Assembly: GCA_946480485.1 (NCBI GenBank)
Contig: CAMLJW010000001.1
Coordinates: 1-40,978 of the forward strand
DNA: 40,978 nucleotides
Reading direction: 5' to 3'
Source of the DNA: an uncultured Streptomyces sp.
GTDB taxonomy: Bacteria; Actinomycetota; Actinomycetes; Streptomycetales; Streptomycetaceae
Position numbers and translations under genes: made by a program
In this document: positions 18,857 through 27,137 of the stretch, in pieces
Position numbering within the stretch: position 1 is the first letter of the stretch
Layout: each line of letters begins with the position of its first letter
Notes under the pieces: model-generated
What the model was told of the DNA's origin: nothing
What the model saw: only the letters and a program-made list of their open reading frames with translations
Databases searched by the model: none

Positions 18857-19669
18857 TCAGCCCAGCAACCGCTCCAACACCACCGCGATCCCGTCCTCCT
18901 CGTGGGAGAGGGTCATCTCGTCGGCGACTGCCTTCAGTTCCTGGTGAGCGTTGGCCATGGCCACGCCGTGGGCGGACCAGATGAACATCGGGATGTCGTT
19001 GGGCATGTCGCCGAAGGCGATGGTGTCGGCGGCCTTGACGCCGAGTCGACGGGCCGCCAGGGAAAGACCGGTGGCCTTGGAGAGGCCGAGGGGGAGGATC
19101 TCGACGATGCCCTCGCCCGCCATGGTGATGCCCACCAGGCCGCCCGCGGCCTGGCGTGCGGCGTCCGCCAGTTCGTCGTCGGAGAGGCTGGGGTGCTGGA
19201 TGTACATCTTGGTCAGCGGCTCGGCCCACAGGTCCGCGAGGTCGGTGAACGGGACGGCCTGCAACAGCCCCTGAACCTGGTAGCGGGGGCCGATCAGGAC
19301 GTCGCCGTCGAGGCCGTCCCGGCCGGCGGCGAGGGCCAGCGGACCGACCTCCGCCTCGATCTTGGCGAGCGCCAGACCTGCCAGCTGCCGGTCGAGGGTC
19401 AGTGTGGTGAGCAGCCGGTGCGCCCCCGCGTCGTACACCTGCGCGCCCTGAGCACACACCGCTATCCCGTCGTACCCGAGCTCGTCGAGTATGCGCCGGG
19501 TCCAGGGCACCGCCCGCCCGGTGACGACGATGTGCGCGGCGCCCGCCGCCGTCACCGCGGCGAGTGCCTCACGCGTGCGCTCCGAGACCGTGTCGTCGGA
19601 GCGCAGCAACGTTCCGTCGAGGTCGGTCGCGACGAGTTTGTAGGGGAAGGAGGGAGCGGACGTGGTCAC
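18857..19669 (-). CDS. Cof-type HAD-superfamily phosphatase, coupled to serS
   Basis: The 270-residue product shows the HAD motifs DLDGTLL near residue 15, VVTGR, and [10 protein letters not shown] near residue 219, with a C2 cap between them, so it is another IIB (Cof-like) phosphatase. The GTG at 19669 overlaps the serS stop as GTGA, so ribosomes finishing serS can restart here. It ends in [14 protein letters not shown], nearly the same as the end of the HAD protein at 15812-16711, which makes the two paralogs. Translational coupling to seryl-tRNA synthetase suggests a housekeeping or repair role, but the substrate is unknown. Confidence 0.92.
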   Translation of the reverse strand: MTTSAPSFPYKLVATDLDGTLLRSDDTVSERTREALAAVTAAGAAHIVVTGRAVPWTRRILDELGYDGIAVCAQGAQVYDAGAHRLLTTLTLDRQLAGLALAKIEAEVGPLALAAGRDGLDGDVLIGPRYQVQGLLQAVPFTDLADLWAEPLTKMYIQHPSLSDDELADAARQAAGGLVGITMAGEGIVEILPLGLSKATGLSLAARRLGVKAADTIAFGDMPNDIPMFIWSAHGVAMANAHQELKAVADEMTLSHEEDGIAVVLERLLG

Positions 19670-20997
19670 TTGGCGACCGGCTCCAGAATCTCCCTGCCTC
19701 CCAGGTACGGACGCAGCACCTCCGGCACGCGCACGGAGCCGTCGGCCTGCTGGTGATTCTCCAGGATCGCCACGATCGTGCGCGGTACGGCGCACAGCGT
19801 GCCGTTGAGCGTCGCGAGCGGCTTCACCTGCCCGCCCGTCGCCCGACCACCACCCCGGCCGGAGGTCGTCGCTTCGCTCCCGCTGGACTTCTCGCGCATA
19901 CGGATCGCCAGGCGGCGCGCCTGGAACTCGGTGCAGTCGGAGGTCGACGTCAGCTCGCGGTACTTGCCCTGCGTCGGGATCCAGGCCTCGCAGTCGAACT
20001 TACGGGCCGCCGAGGAGCCGAGGTCGGCCGTCGCCACGTCGATCACGCGGAACGGCAGCCCGAGCGCGGTCAGCCACTGCTTCTCCCACTCCAGCAGGCG
20101 CTGGTGCTCGGCCTGCGAGTCCGCCGGGTCGACGTACGAGAACATCTCGACCTTGTCGAACTGGTGCACGCGGAAGATGCCCCGCGTGTCCTTGCCGTGC
20201 GAGCCGGCCTCGCGGCGGAAGCAGGGCGAGAAGCCCGCGTACCGCAGCGGCAAACGGTCGCTGTCGATGATCTCGTCCATGTGGTAGGCGGCGAGCGCCA
20301 CCTCGGACGTGCCGACCAGGTAGAGGTCGTCCTTGTCCAGCTGGTACACGTCCTGCGCGGCCTGGCCGAGGAAACCCGTGCCGACCATGGCCTGCGGGCG
20401 GACCAGCGCCGGGGTCAGCATCGGCGTGAAGCCGGCGGCCGTGGCCTGCGCCATCGCCGCGTTCACCAGCGCAAGCTCCAGGAGAGCGCCGACTCCCGTG
20501 AGGAAGTAGAAGCGCGAGCCGGAGACCTTCGCGCCGCGCTCGACGTCGATCGCGCCAAGCGTCGTGCCGAGTTCCAGGTGGTCCTTCGGCTCGAAGCCCT
20601 CGGCCGCGAAGTCGCGGATCGTGCCGTGTGTCTCCAGCGTGACGAAGTCCTCCTCGCCGCCGACCGGGACGTCGGGATACACGAGGTTGCCGAGCTGGAG
20701 CAGCAGCTCCTGGGTCTCGGCCGCGGCCTCGTCCTGCGCGGCGGCGGCCGACTTGACGTCGGCGGCGAGCTGGCCCGCCTTTTTCAGGAGTTCGGCCTTC
20801 TCGTCGCCGGAGGCCTTGGGGATGAGCCTGCCGAGCGCCTTCTGCTCGGCGCGCAGCTCGTCGAAGCGGAGGCCGCACGACCTGCGCCGCTCGTCGGCGG
20901 AGAGCAGGGCGTCGACGAGCGCGACATCCTCTCCACGGGCGCGCTGCGACGCACGCACACGGTCGGGGTCCTCACGGAGCAGGCGAAGGTCAATCAC
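19666..20997 (-). CDS. serS: Seryl-tRNA synthetase with a Gly/Ser/Thr-rich insertion
   Basis: SerRS charges tRNA-Ser with serine in the cytoplasm. The 443-residue product has the N-terminal two-helix coiled coil (about 25-100) that grips the long variable arm of tRNA-Ser, then the class II catalytic core: motif 2 around [20 protein letters not shown] and motif 3 around [19 protein letters not shown]. Most actinobacterial SerRS proteins are, from memory, near 420-425 residues; here about 20 extra residues rich in Gly, Ser, Thr and Arg sit at about 369-389, between RRLAIRMR and KPLATLNGT, just ahead of motif 3. The frame is continuous and all motifs are intact, so the enzyme should be active. 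It is followed by the GTGA-overlapping HAD gene. Confidence 0.97.
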   Translation of the reverse strand: MIDLRLLREDPDRVRASQRARGEDVALVDALLSADERRRSCGLRFDELRAEQKALGRLIPKASGDEKAELLKKAGQLAADVKSAAAAQDEAAAETQELLLQLGNLVYPDVPVGGEEDFVTLETHGTIRDFAAEGFEPKDHLELGTTLGAIDVERGAKVSGSRFYFLTGVGALLELALVNAAMAQATAAGFTPMLTPALVRPQAMVGTGFLGQAAQDVYQLDKDDLYLVGTSEVALAAYHMDEIIDSDRLPLRYAGFSPCFRREAGSHGKDTRGIFRVHQFDKVEMFSYVDPADSQAEHQRLLEWEKQWLTALGLPFRVIDVATADLGSSAARKFDCEAWIPTQGKYRELTSTSDCTEFQARRLAIRMREKSSGSEATTSGRGGGRATGGQVKPLATLNGTLCAVPRTIVAILENHQQADGSVRVPEVLRPYLGGREILEPVAK

Positions 20998-21180
20998 CCC
21001 TCAAGGCTACCGGTGCGGGTTTCGCACCCACGACCCGGTATTCCGATCTACCGCTTCTGCCCCGCATCGCGGCACTTGTCGCTTCTGTCAATAGAAGGGG
21101 CGCGATTCCCTTGAAGGGGGCAACTGGGATGCAGTGAGTTGACTCGATTTCGTTGCATGGAGCCGGACTTGGGGGCCGGG

Positions 21181-21491
21181 TTGTCCACAGAAATCCACAC
21201 GCCCGGAGAGTTATCCACAGCCTGTGCGAAAGATCTGTGGACTTCGAAGTTGATCATTTCGGAAGCCGCATGAGGGCGAAGGAATCGCGAACCAAACCCT
21301 CTCCGCATCCACTTTCGGGTGGAAATGGCTCACTCCGACGAGTTGATCAAGGGAAAAAGGTGAACGGGAGGTGACGTGCGGGGCTGTGGACTGGGTTCAG
21401 CCCTGCAGGAAGATTTGTCGACCATGTCATGTTTGGATGTTGACTTGTCCCCGGGTCGACAAGATCGCCTGTGGATAACTTCTGTGGATAA
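21181..21491. promoter_or_regulatory. DnaA-box cluster between serS and pheA
   Basis: Seven TCCACA-core boxes lie in 311 bases: TTGTCCACA 21181 (plus), AAATCCACA 21191 (plus), TTATCCACA 21211 (plus), and inverse copies at 21236 (AAGTCCACA), 21385 (CAGTCCACA), 21470 (TTATCCACA) and 21483 (TTATCCACA). Left boxes point right and right boxes point left, apart from the two intermediate ones. An inverted repeat TTGTCGACC/GGTCGACAA (21415 and 21454) lies between. The 518-base gap 20998-21515 has no gene. Published work on S. coelicolor describes high-affinity DnaA-box clusters near oriC that titrate DnaA; this cluster is probably an equivalent. Confidence 0.85.
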
Positions 21492-21515
21492 AGCAAATCC
21501 GCTGGTCGGTCCGGA

Positions 21516-22448
21516 TCAGAACCGGCCGTCCTGGCAGCGCGCCAGCCAGTCGGACGCCGTCGCGAACTCCCCGTCGGACCTACCGGACTGCGGCGCGCGC
21601 ACATCGTGAAGGGCGACTTCCGCCCGCGGGTAGGACCCGAGGAACCGTACCTGTGGACAGCGCCGCTTGAGCCCCATCAGCGCCTCGCCGACCCGGCGGT
21701 CCGCGATATGGCCCTCGGCATCGATGGCGAAGCAGTAGTTTCCGATGCCCTCCCCGGTCGGCCGGGACTGCAGCAGCATCAGGTTGACCCCGCGTACCGC
21801 GAACTCCTGGAGCAGTTCGAGCAGGGCACCCGGGTGGTCGTCGCGCTGCCAGACGACCACGGACGTCTTGTCTGCGCCGGTCGGTGCCGCGGGCCGGGCG
21901 GGCTTGCCCACGAGGACGAACCGGGTCTGCGCGTTCTCCGCGTCGTGAATCTCGGTCTCCAGCGGCTCCAGGCCGTACCGCTCCGCCGCGAACTCGCCCG
22001 CGAACGCAGCGTCGTAGCGCCCCTCCTGCACCAGGCGTGCCCCGTCCGCGTTCGAGGCCGCCGACTCCCAGATCACGTCCGGGAGATGGTTCTTCATCCA
22101 GTTGCGCACCTGCGGTTGGGCGGCCGGGTGTGCGGTCACCGTCTTGATCTCCGACAGCTTCGTGCCCGGTCGGACCAGCAGCGCGAAGGTGATCGAGAGC
22201 AGCACCTCGCGGTAGATCATCAACGGTGCGCCGGCGACCAGCTCGTCGAGCGTCGTGGTGATCCCCCCCTCGACGGAGTTCTCGATCGGTACGAACGCGG
22301 CCTCGGCCTCGCCGTTGCGTACCGCGTCGAGCGCGGCGGGCACGGACACCATCGGGATGACCTCCCGGGTGGCGGTCTCCGGAAGGGTCCGCAGAGCGAC
22401 TTCGGTGAAGGTGCCCTCGGGGCCGAGATACGCGTAACTGGCTGGCAT
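21516..22448 (-). CDS. pheA: Prephenate dehydratase
   Basis: The enzyme converts prephenate to phenylpyruvate, the committed step to phenylalanine. The 310-residue single-function product has the PDT catalytic domain (residues 1-185) opening with YLGPEGTFTE and closing with the TRFVLVG motif, whose Thr-Arg-Phe triplet is part of the active site, followed by an ACT domain with the GALLELLQEFAVRGVNL and ESRP-like LLQSRPTG region that senses phenylalanine. No chorismate mutase domain is fused. ATG 22448 opens the frame. Its upstream neighbour in transcription is not co-oriented closely; the DnaA-box cluster lies just downstream of its stop. Confidence 0.97.
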   Translation of the reverse strand: MPASYAYLGPEGTFTEVALRTLPETATREVIPMVSVPAALDAVRNGEAEAAFVPIENSVEGGITTTLDELVAGAPLMIYREVLLSITFALLVRPGTKLSEIKTVTAHPAAQPQVRNWMKNHLPDVIWESAASNADGARLVQEGRYDAAFAGEFAAERYGLEPLETEIHDAENAQTRFVLVGKPARPAAPTGADKTSVVVWQRDDHPGALLELLQEFAVRGVNLMLLQSRPTGEGIGNYCFAIDAEGHIADRRVGEALMGLKRRCPQVRFLGSYPRAEVALHDVRAPQSGRSDGEFATASDWLARCQDGRF

Positions 22449-22593
22449 GGACTCACCCTAATGGGCCTCGCGCAGCCCGGCTCACGCTTCTCTTCCCGGC
22501 GGGCCCAAGGTAGTCCGACAGGCTTTCATACCGGCCGGCACGTCTTGGGCCAGTCACTCCAAGGCGACGCTCCCTCCCCTCCTGGGCACGCCC

Positions 22594-23907
22594 TCATCCT
22601 TCCAGCAACCGCTGTCCCACGTACTCCCCCTTCGCCGCCCCGCCTGGTACCGCGAACAGACCGCTCGCTTCGTGCCGGATGAACGTGGACAGCGCGTCGC
22701 CGCGGTCGAGCTTGCGCTGCACCGGCACGAAGCCGCGCAGCGGGTCGGCCTGCCAGCAGACGAAGAGCAGGCCCGCGTCCGGTACGCCGTCCCGGTCGAA
22801 GCCGTCGTGGAACGAGTACGGTCGGCGCAGCATCGCGGCACCGCCGTTCTGGTCGGGCCGGGTGATGCGGGCGTGCGCGTTGAGGGGGATGACGGGCTTG
22901 CCGGACGCGTCCGTCTTCTCCAGCGCCGGCTCGGTCGTCTCGGCGCCGCCGGTCAGCGGTGCTCCATCCGACTTCCGCCGCCCGATGACGTCCTCCTGGT
23001 CCTTGAGTGAAAGCTTCTCCCAGTCGTCGAGGAGCATGCGGATGCGGCGTACGACGGCGTACGAGCCTCCCGCCATCCACGACGGTTCGCCCGAGTCGGG
23101 TACGAAGATCCGCTGATCGAAGTCGGCTTCGGACGGCTTGGGGTTGCGCGTGCCGTCGATCTGGCCCATCAGGTTTCGGGCCGTCATCGGCTGTGCGGTG
23201 GCACCGGGCGAGCGGTTGAAGCCGCTCATCTGCCAGCGGATACGGGCAGCCGAGCCGGCGTCCTTCTGTAGCGCGCGCAGGGCGTGGAAGGCGACGAGGG
23301 CGTCGTTGGCGCCGATCTGCACCCACAGGTCGCCGTTGCTGCGTGCCTTGTCGAGGTGGTCCGAAGAGAAGTCGGGCAGTGGATCGAGGGCGACCGGGCG
23401 CTGCTTCCCCAGACTCGTACGGGCGAAGAAGCTGTGCCCGAAGCCAAAGGTGAGGGTCAGGGACGACGGGCCCGCGTCACGCGCTACATCTGTGTCCTGG
23501 CTGCCCGCCACTTCGCCCGCCATCAGCCGCTGGGCGGTGGCGGACCAGCGGCGCAGCAGTGCGGCTGCCTCCTTGCGGCCCGAACCCGCCGTCAGGTCGA
23601 AGGCGACGAGGTGGCCCCTAGCCTGCAGGGCGGTGGTGATGCCCGGCTGATGTTTCCCGTGAAACATCACCTCGTCCGTGCCGAGGGAGCTGAGGGGCGC
23701 GGCCCGGTCGGCGGCGGGCGCGGCGACATACCCGGCGGCTCCGCCTACCGCACCGAGCGTGAGCCCGCAGGCGCCGGCGGTACCGAGCAGGCGCCGCCGC
23801 GAAATGGCCCCCTTGGGGAAGGGCTCGTGGGAAATGGCCTTCCCGAGAGGGCCATTTTCGGGGGAGGGCTCCTTGGGAGAGGCCTCCGGTGCGGACTGTC
23901 CAGCCAT
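22594..23907 (-). CDS. dtpA: Tat-exported DyP-type heme peroxidase
   Basis: The 437-residue product starts with a twin-arginine signal (SRRRLLGTAGA, about residues 36-46, then a hydrophobic stretch), so folded, heme-loaded protein should cross the membrane by Tat. The mature part has the DyP marker GQIDGTRNP (GxxDG, distal Asp and Arg), FHGKHQPGI near the start, and a late HARITRP with the likely proximal heme ligand. In S. lividans the orthologous DtpA supports maturation of the cuproenzyme GlxA and morphogenesis. It is last in the copper cluster, nine bases after copCD. A parS-like sequence lies in its FHGKH codons. Confidence 0.93.
   Translation of the reverse strand: MAGQSAPEASPKEPSPENGPLGKAISHEPFPKGAISRRRLLGTAGACGLTLGAVGGAAGYVAAPAADRAAPLSSLGTDEVMFHGKHQPGITTALQARGHLVAFDLTAGSGRKEAAALLRRWSATAQRLMAGEVAGSQDTDVARDAGPSSLTLTFGFGHSFFARTSLGKQRPVALDPLPDFSSDHLDKARSNGDLWVQIGANDALVAFHALRALQKDAGSAARIRWQMSGFNRSPGATAQPMTARNLMGQIDGTRNPKPSEADFDQRIFVPDSGEPSWMAGGSYAVVRRIRMLLDDWEKLSLKDQEDVIGRRKSDGAPLTGGAETTEPALEKTDASGKPVIPLNAHARITRPDQNGGAAMLRRPYSFHDGFDRDGVPDAGLLFVCWQADPLRGFVPVQRKLDRGDALSTFIRHEASGLFAVPGGAAKGEYVGQRLLEG
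23651..23666. promoter_or_regulatory. parS-like site (one mismatch) inside dtpA
   Basis: TGTTTCCCGTGAAACA differs from parS at one base. On the coding strand it reads through Met-Phe-His-Gly-Lys-His, a conserved peroxidase motif, so the match could be a coding coincidence or a real ParB site held within codon limits. Confidence 0.5.
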
Positions 23908-23915
23908 GGTGTGTA

Positions 23916-25874
23916 TCAGCCGATCTGCGCGTTCTTGTCCACGGTCACCTGGTCGATGTCGGAGGTCCGCACGGTGACCGCGATCCTCCAGTTGCCCGCC
24001 ATGGGGATCTGCACCCCGCTCGCCGTCCAGTGTCCGGTGGCGATGCGGTCGGGGACCACGGGCAGGGGCCCGATGTCCTTCGACTCGAGGGTGAAGGCGA
24101 CCTTGACTTCGGGGATGTCGAAGGCCCTGCCGTTGGGCCGATCTACGTAGAGGCGCATGTCATTGCCGCCGACGCGTGCCGGGTCGAGTTCGAGTCGTGC
24201 CACGCCCTTGCCGTCCTGGCCGCCCGTGTCGAACGGTATCTCCAGGGCCAGCGCTCCGGTCTGCGGCGAGGCGGCGGCGGTCGCGGCCTTGGCCTCCTCC
24301 TCCGTGCGCCCCGGTTCGGTGGACGTCAGTACGGTGGTCACGGCGAGCAGGACCACGGCGACGCCCGCCTCGGCGAGCACCGAGCGGCGCAGGCTCGAGC
24401 GCAGCGGGTCGGCGTCGCGGACGCGCTTGTCGCGCGCGGTGGCCACGGCGGCCCGCTGCCGGGCCAGCTGGGTGGCACGCTTGCTGTCGCCGCCCACCGG
24501 GACGGTGGCACGCTCCTTCGCAGCCGTACATTCCTCCGAATCCGAATCCGAATCCGAATCCGAATCCGAATCCGAATCCGAATCCGAATCCGACACCGCG
24601 TCCGCGTCCTTCACGTCCTCCGCGTCCCCCGTGTCGTCAGGAGCCGGTGCCTGCGACAGCTGGGCGGTCCAGCGCCGGGAGATCCACGCGATGCCGACGA
24701 GGGTGGCCACCAGCCCGATCTTGACTAGCAGCAGCTGCCCGTACGACGTGCCGGTGAGCGCGGACCAGGAGCCGACCTGCCGCCACGACTGGTAGATCCC
24801 GGTTGCGGCGAGAACGACCACGCTGCCGAACGCGACGCGCGAGAAGCGGCGTACCGCGGACGACTCGATCGACGGCGCTCGGTGGAGCGCCACGAGTAGC
24901 GCCGACAGCCCACCCAGCCAGGCGGCGGCGGCCAGCAGATGCAGGACGTCGACGGGCATCGCGATCCCGGTCTGGATGCCGGTCGAGGCGTGTTCGGCCA
25001 GCGCCCAGGTCGCGGCCAGGCCTGCCGCCACGACGACCCCGCCCATCGCGAGCCCGAACGTCAGGTCCTGCTTCTCCTTCCCGTCCTCCCACTTCTCAAA
25101 GGCCCCGAAGAGTACGGCGATGAACAGCGCGCCCGCGGCGAGCAGCAGCAGCCGTGAGACCAGTGCCGCGCCCGTCTTGGTCTCCAGTACCTGGCTGAGC
25201 AGGCTGAGGTCGAAGATGTCCCCGAGTTTTCCGGAGCCGGTGTAGGAGCCGCGCAGCAGCAGCATGGCGAGGGTGGCGGCGGTGAGTGCGAGCCACCCGG
25301 AGACCACCAGCCGCTGCACCGGCCGCACTCCCGCACCACGTTGCCAGCAGGCGAGTACGAAGGCGACGCTGCCGACGAAGAGGATGAAACCCGCGTACGA
25401 GACATAGCGTGTGAATCCATAGAGGCCGCCCACGACTCCGCTGCTCGCCGTCTGGTCGGACAGCGCGACAGAGGTCTTCGAGGGGGCGCCCACGGAGAAG
25501 GTGAAGGCACCCGAGACGGGGTGGCTGTCCGCCGACACGACCTGGTAGGTGACGGTGAATGTGCCGTCGGGCAGGCCGGCGTGCAGTGTCACGGCGTACG
25601 TGTTGCCGCCCAGGCCGGAGGTCTTGCCGGTGTCGACCTGCTTGCCCTTCGGGTCGAGTACGCGCACCGAGCCGTCGGACATCGCTACCTGCTCGGAGAA
25701 GGTGAGCGACACCTGGGTGGGCGCCTCGTCGACCACCGCTCCCTGCTGTGGGTCGCTCCCGGTCAGCGCGGCGTGCGCGGAGACGGGCGCGGCCCCGGCG
25801 AGGAGCGCGCCGGTGACGGCGAGGAGCAGCAGCAACAGAGTCCGGACGCGGGGAGCGACGGTCTGCCTCACCAT
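23916..25874 (-). CDS. Fused CopC-CopD copper protein with Ser-Asp repeat
   Basis: The 652-residue product has a signal peptide ending VSA-HAALTG, so the mature N-terminal His can bind copper in the CopC domain (about 34-130). A CopD region of about eight helices follows (about 150-410). Then comes a highly acidic stretch with about ten Ser-Asp pairs (about 427-447), an Arg-rich segment, another helix, and a C-terminal beta domain like YtkA/FixH (about 540-652). CopC-CopD proteins bind and move copper across the membrane. ATG 25874 follows GGGAGGGAAC. The gene is ten bases after ecuC and nine before dtpA. Confidence 0.92.
   Translation of the reverse strand: MVRQTVAPRVRTLLLLLLAVTGALLAGAAPVSAHAALTGSDPQQGAVVDEAPTQVSLTFSEQVAMSDGSVRVLDPKGKQVDTGKTSGLGGNTYAVTLHAGLPDGTFTVTYQVVSADSHPVSGAFTFSVGAPSKTSVALSDQTASSGVVGGLYGFTRYVSYAGFILFVGSVAFVLACWQRGAGVRPVQRLVVSGWLALTAATLAMLLLRGSYTGSGKLGDIFDLSLLSQVLETKTGAALVSRLLLLAAGALFIAVLFGAFEKWEDGKEKQDLTFGLAMGGVVVAAGLAATWALAEHASTGIQTGIAMPVDVLHLLAAAAWLGGLSALLVALHRAPSIESSAVRRFSRVAFGSVVVLAATGIYQSWRQVGSWSALTGTSYGQLLLVKIGLVATLVGIAWISRRWTAQLSQAPAPDDTGDAEDVKDADAVSDSDSDSDSDSDSDSDSDSEECTAAKERATVPVGGDSKRATQLARQRAAVATARDKRVRDADPLRSSLRRSVLAEAGVAVVLLAVTTVLTSTEPGRTEEEAKAATAAASPQTGALALEIPFDTGGQDGKGVARLELDPARVGGNDMRLYVDRPNGRAFDIPEVKVAFTLESKDIGPLPVVPDRIATGHWTASGVQIPMAGNWRIAVTVRTSDIDQVTVDKNAQIG
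24535..24594. repeat. Hexanucleotide microsatellite (TCCGAA)9 in copCD
   Basis: Nine perfect TCCGAA units plus one TCCGAC variant occupy 24535-24594. On the coding strand each unit adds one Ser-Asp pair, so copy-number change alters length without a frameshift. Confidence 0.97.
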
Positions 25875-25884
25875 GTTCCCTCCC

Positions 25885-26391
25885 TCAGTGGTGCGGCGCC
25901 GAGGACGGCGTCGCGGACGGCGTCGAGGCCGATGTCGAGGACGTCGGCCGGTACGTGGCCGACTTCACCGGCATCTCGACCGTGATCGGGTTGGTCTTCG
26001 TGAAGTGCAGCTCCACGGGCACCGTCTCGCCTTCCTTCGGCCTGTGCTTCAGCCTCTCGAACATCAGATGGATGCCGCCGCTTTCGAGTACGAGCCGCCC
26101 GTTGGCCGGGATCTCGAGGTGACTGGCCCGCTTCATCGTCTGGCCGGACGTCTCGTGGAGGGTGACGGCCTCGGCGATGTCGCTGGTGGCGTGGACGAAC
26201 TCGTCGGAGGAATCGCCCTTGTTGACGACGACGAGGTAACCGGCAGCCATGGCGTCGGTGACCGGCTGGGGCATGTAGGCGGACTGGACTGACAGGCCGA
26301 GGTCCGAGTTGGCGCCGTCGGCCGAACCACCGCAGCCCGTGAGGGCCAGAGAGCCTGCCATGACCACGGCCGACGCGATGAGGCGCCTCAC
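25885..26391 (-). CDS. ecuC: PCuAC-domain extracellular copper chaperone lipoprotein
   Basis: The 168-residue product has a lipoprotein signal with lipobox LALTGC (Cys about 20) and a PCuAC domain. The conserved His and Met ligands appear as LHETSGQTMKRA and GGIHLMFERL, the H-x(n)-M-x(n)-H-x-M set that binds Cu(I). Its role is to pass copper to Sco or to oxidase CuA. The tail is Thr/Ser/Pro rich and ends in His-His. The GTG at 26391 overlaps the sco stop as GTGA, so the two are translationally coupled. In S. lividans the partner pair is named ECuC and Sco; symbol given by that analogy. Confidence 0.9.
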   Translation of the reverse strand: MRRLIASAVVMAGSLALTGCGGSADGANSDLGLSVQSAYMPQPVTDAMAAGYLVVVNKGDSSDEFVHATSDIAEAVTLHETSGQTMKRASHLEIPANGRLVLESGGIHLMFERLKHRPKEGETVPVELHFTKTNPITVEMPVKSATYRPTSSTSASTPSATPSSAPHH

Positions 26392-27044
26392 GGCGTCTGG
26401 CCCTTGATCAGCTTGGGCAGGTCCTTGGTGTAGTCGTCGACGGTCGCGTCCTCCCCGTACAGCACATAGCCCCCGTTGGTCCTCGGGGAGAACGCGATGA
26501 CATGCGTGCCGTGCATGGAGGTGACCGTGCCGTCCTTGTCCTTCGCCGGCGGGTCGATGGAGATGCCGAGGGTCCGGGCACCGGCCTGGATCGTGGAGAA
26601 GGAGCCGGTCAGGCCGACGACGTCGGTGTCGATGCCCGTGAGCCACGTGCCGAGTGCGGCGGGCGTGTCCCGTTCCGGGTCGGTGGTGATGAACACGATG
26701 CGGAGCTTGTCCTGTTCTGCCTTGGGCAGCTGCTTCTTGGCCACTGCGATGTTGTTCATCGTCAGCGGGCAGATGTCGGGGCAATGGGTGTAGCCGAAGT
26801 AGATCAGCGTCGGCTTGCCGTTGGTCTCCTTGCGGAGGTCGTACTTCTTGCCGTGGGTGTCGGTGAGCACGAGATCCGGCTTCTCGAACGGCTTGTCCAG
26901 GACCGTCGCGGCCTTTTCCGAGCCGGTCTCGGCGGAGACCTCGGCGACGGGCACGCCGTTGTCGTCGCCACTGCCGCAGGCGGAAAGGGGCAGTGCGGCC
27001 ACGGCGATCAGCACTGCCGCGGCAAACGTCTTCTTCGTACGCAT
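26388..27044 (-). CDS. sco: Sco-type copper chaperone / thiol-disulfide lipoprotein
   Basis: The 218-residue product has a lipoprotein signal ending LSAC and a thioredoxin-like Sco domain. The copper-binding motif is CPDIC (Cys88 and Cys92) within GYTHCPDIC, and the third ligand histidine is in the later MHGTHVIAF region. Sco delivers copper to the CuA centre of cytochrome c oxidase and, in Streptomyces, to GlxA. ATG 27044 was chosen because it directly begins the signal peptide MRTKKTFAAAVLIA; the open frame extends further but adds no sensible sequence. ecuC begins inside its stop codon. Confidence 0.94.
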   Translation of the reverse strand: MRTKKTFAAAVLIAVAALPLSACGSGDDNGVPVAEVSAETGSEKAATVLDKPFEKPDLVLTDTHGKKYDLRKETNGKPTLIYFGYTHCPDICPLTMNNIAVAKKQLPKAEQDKLRIVFITTDPERDTPAALGTWLTGIDTDVVGLTGSFSTIQAGARTLGISIDPPAKDKDGTVTSMHGTHVIAFSPRTNGGYVLYGEDATVDDYTKDLPKLIKGQTP

Positions 27045-27137
27045 AGGAAACTGTCCCAGTCGTGAGAGATCCGGCCGCACCGGGGGCGTACGGCGATGTA
27101 CGCCCCCGGCGGTGCGCACCAGAGGTGTGCTTCGATT

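Noticed and set aside
19564..21114. Long plus-strand open frame (516 codons) opposite serS
   Set aside because: Antisense to a complete synthetase gene, with no domain and no ribosome site.
21652..21660. Further DnaA box inside pheA
   Set aside because: A single CTGTCCACA-type match within coding sequence, outside the dense cluster; kept out of the cluster boundaries.
24176..24724. Plus-strand frame with Asn-Pro repeats
   Set aside because: Shadow of the copCD microsatellite on the opposite strand.
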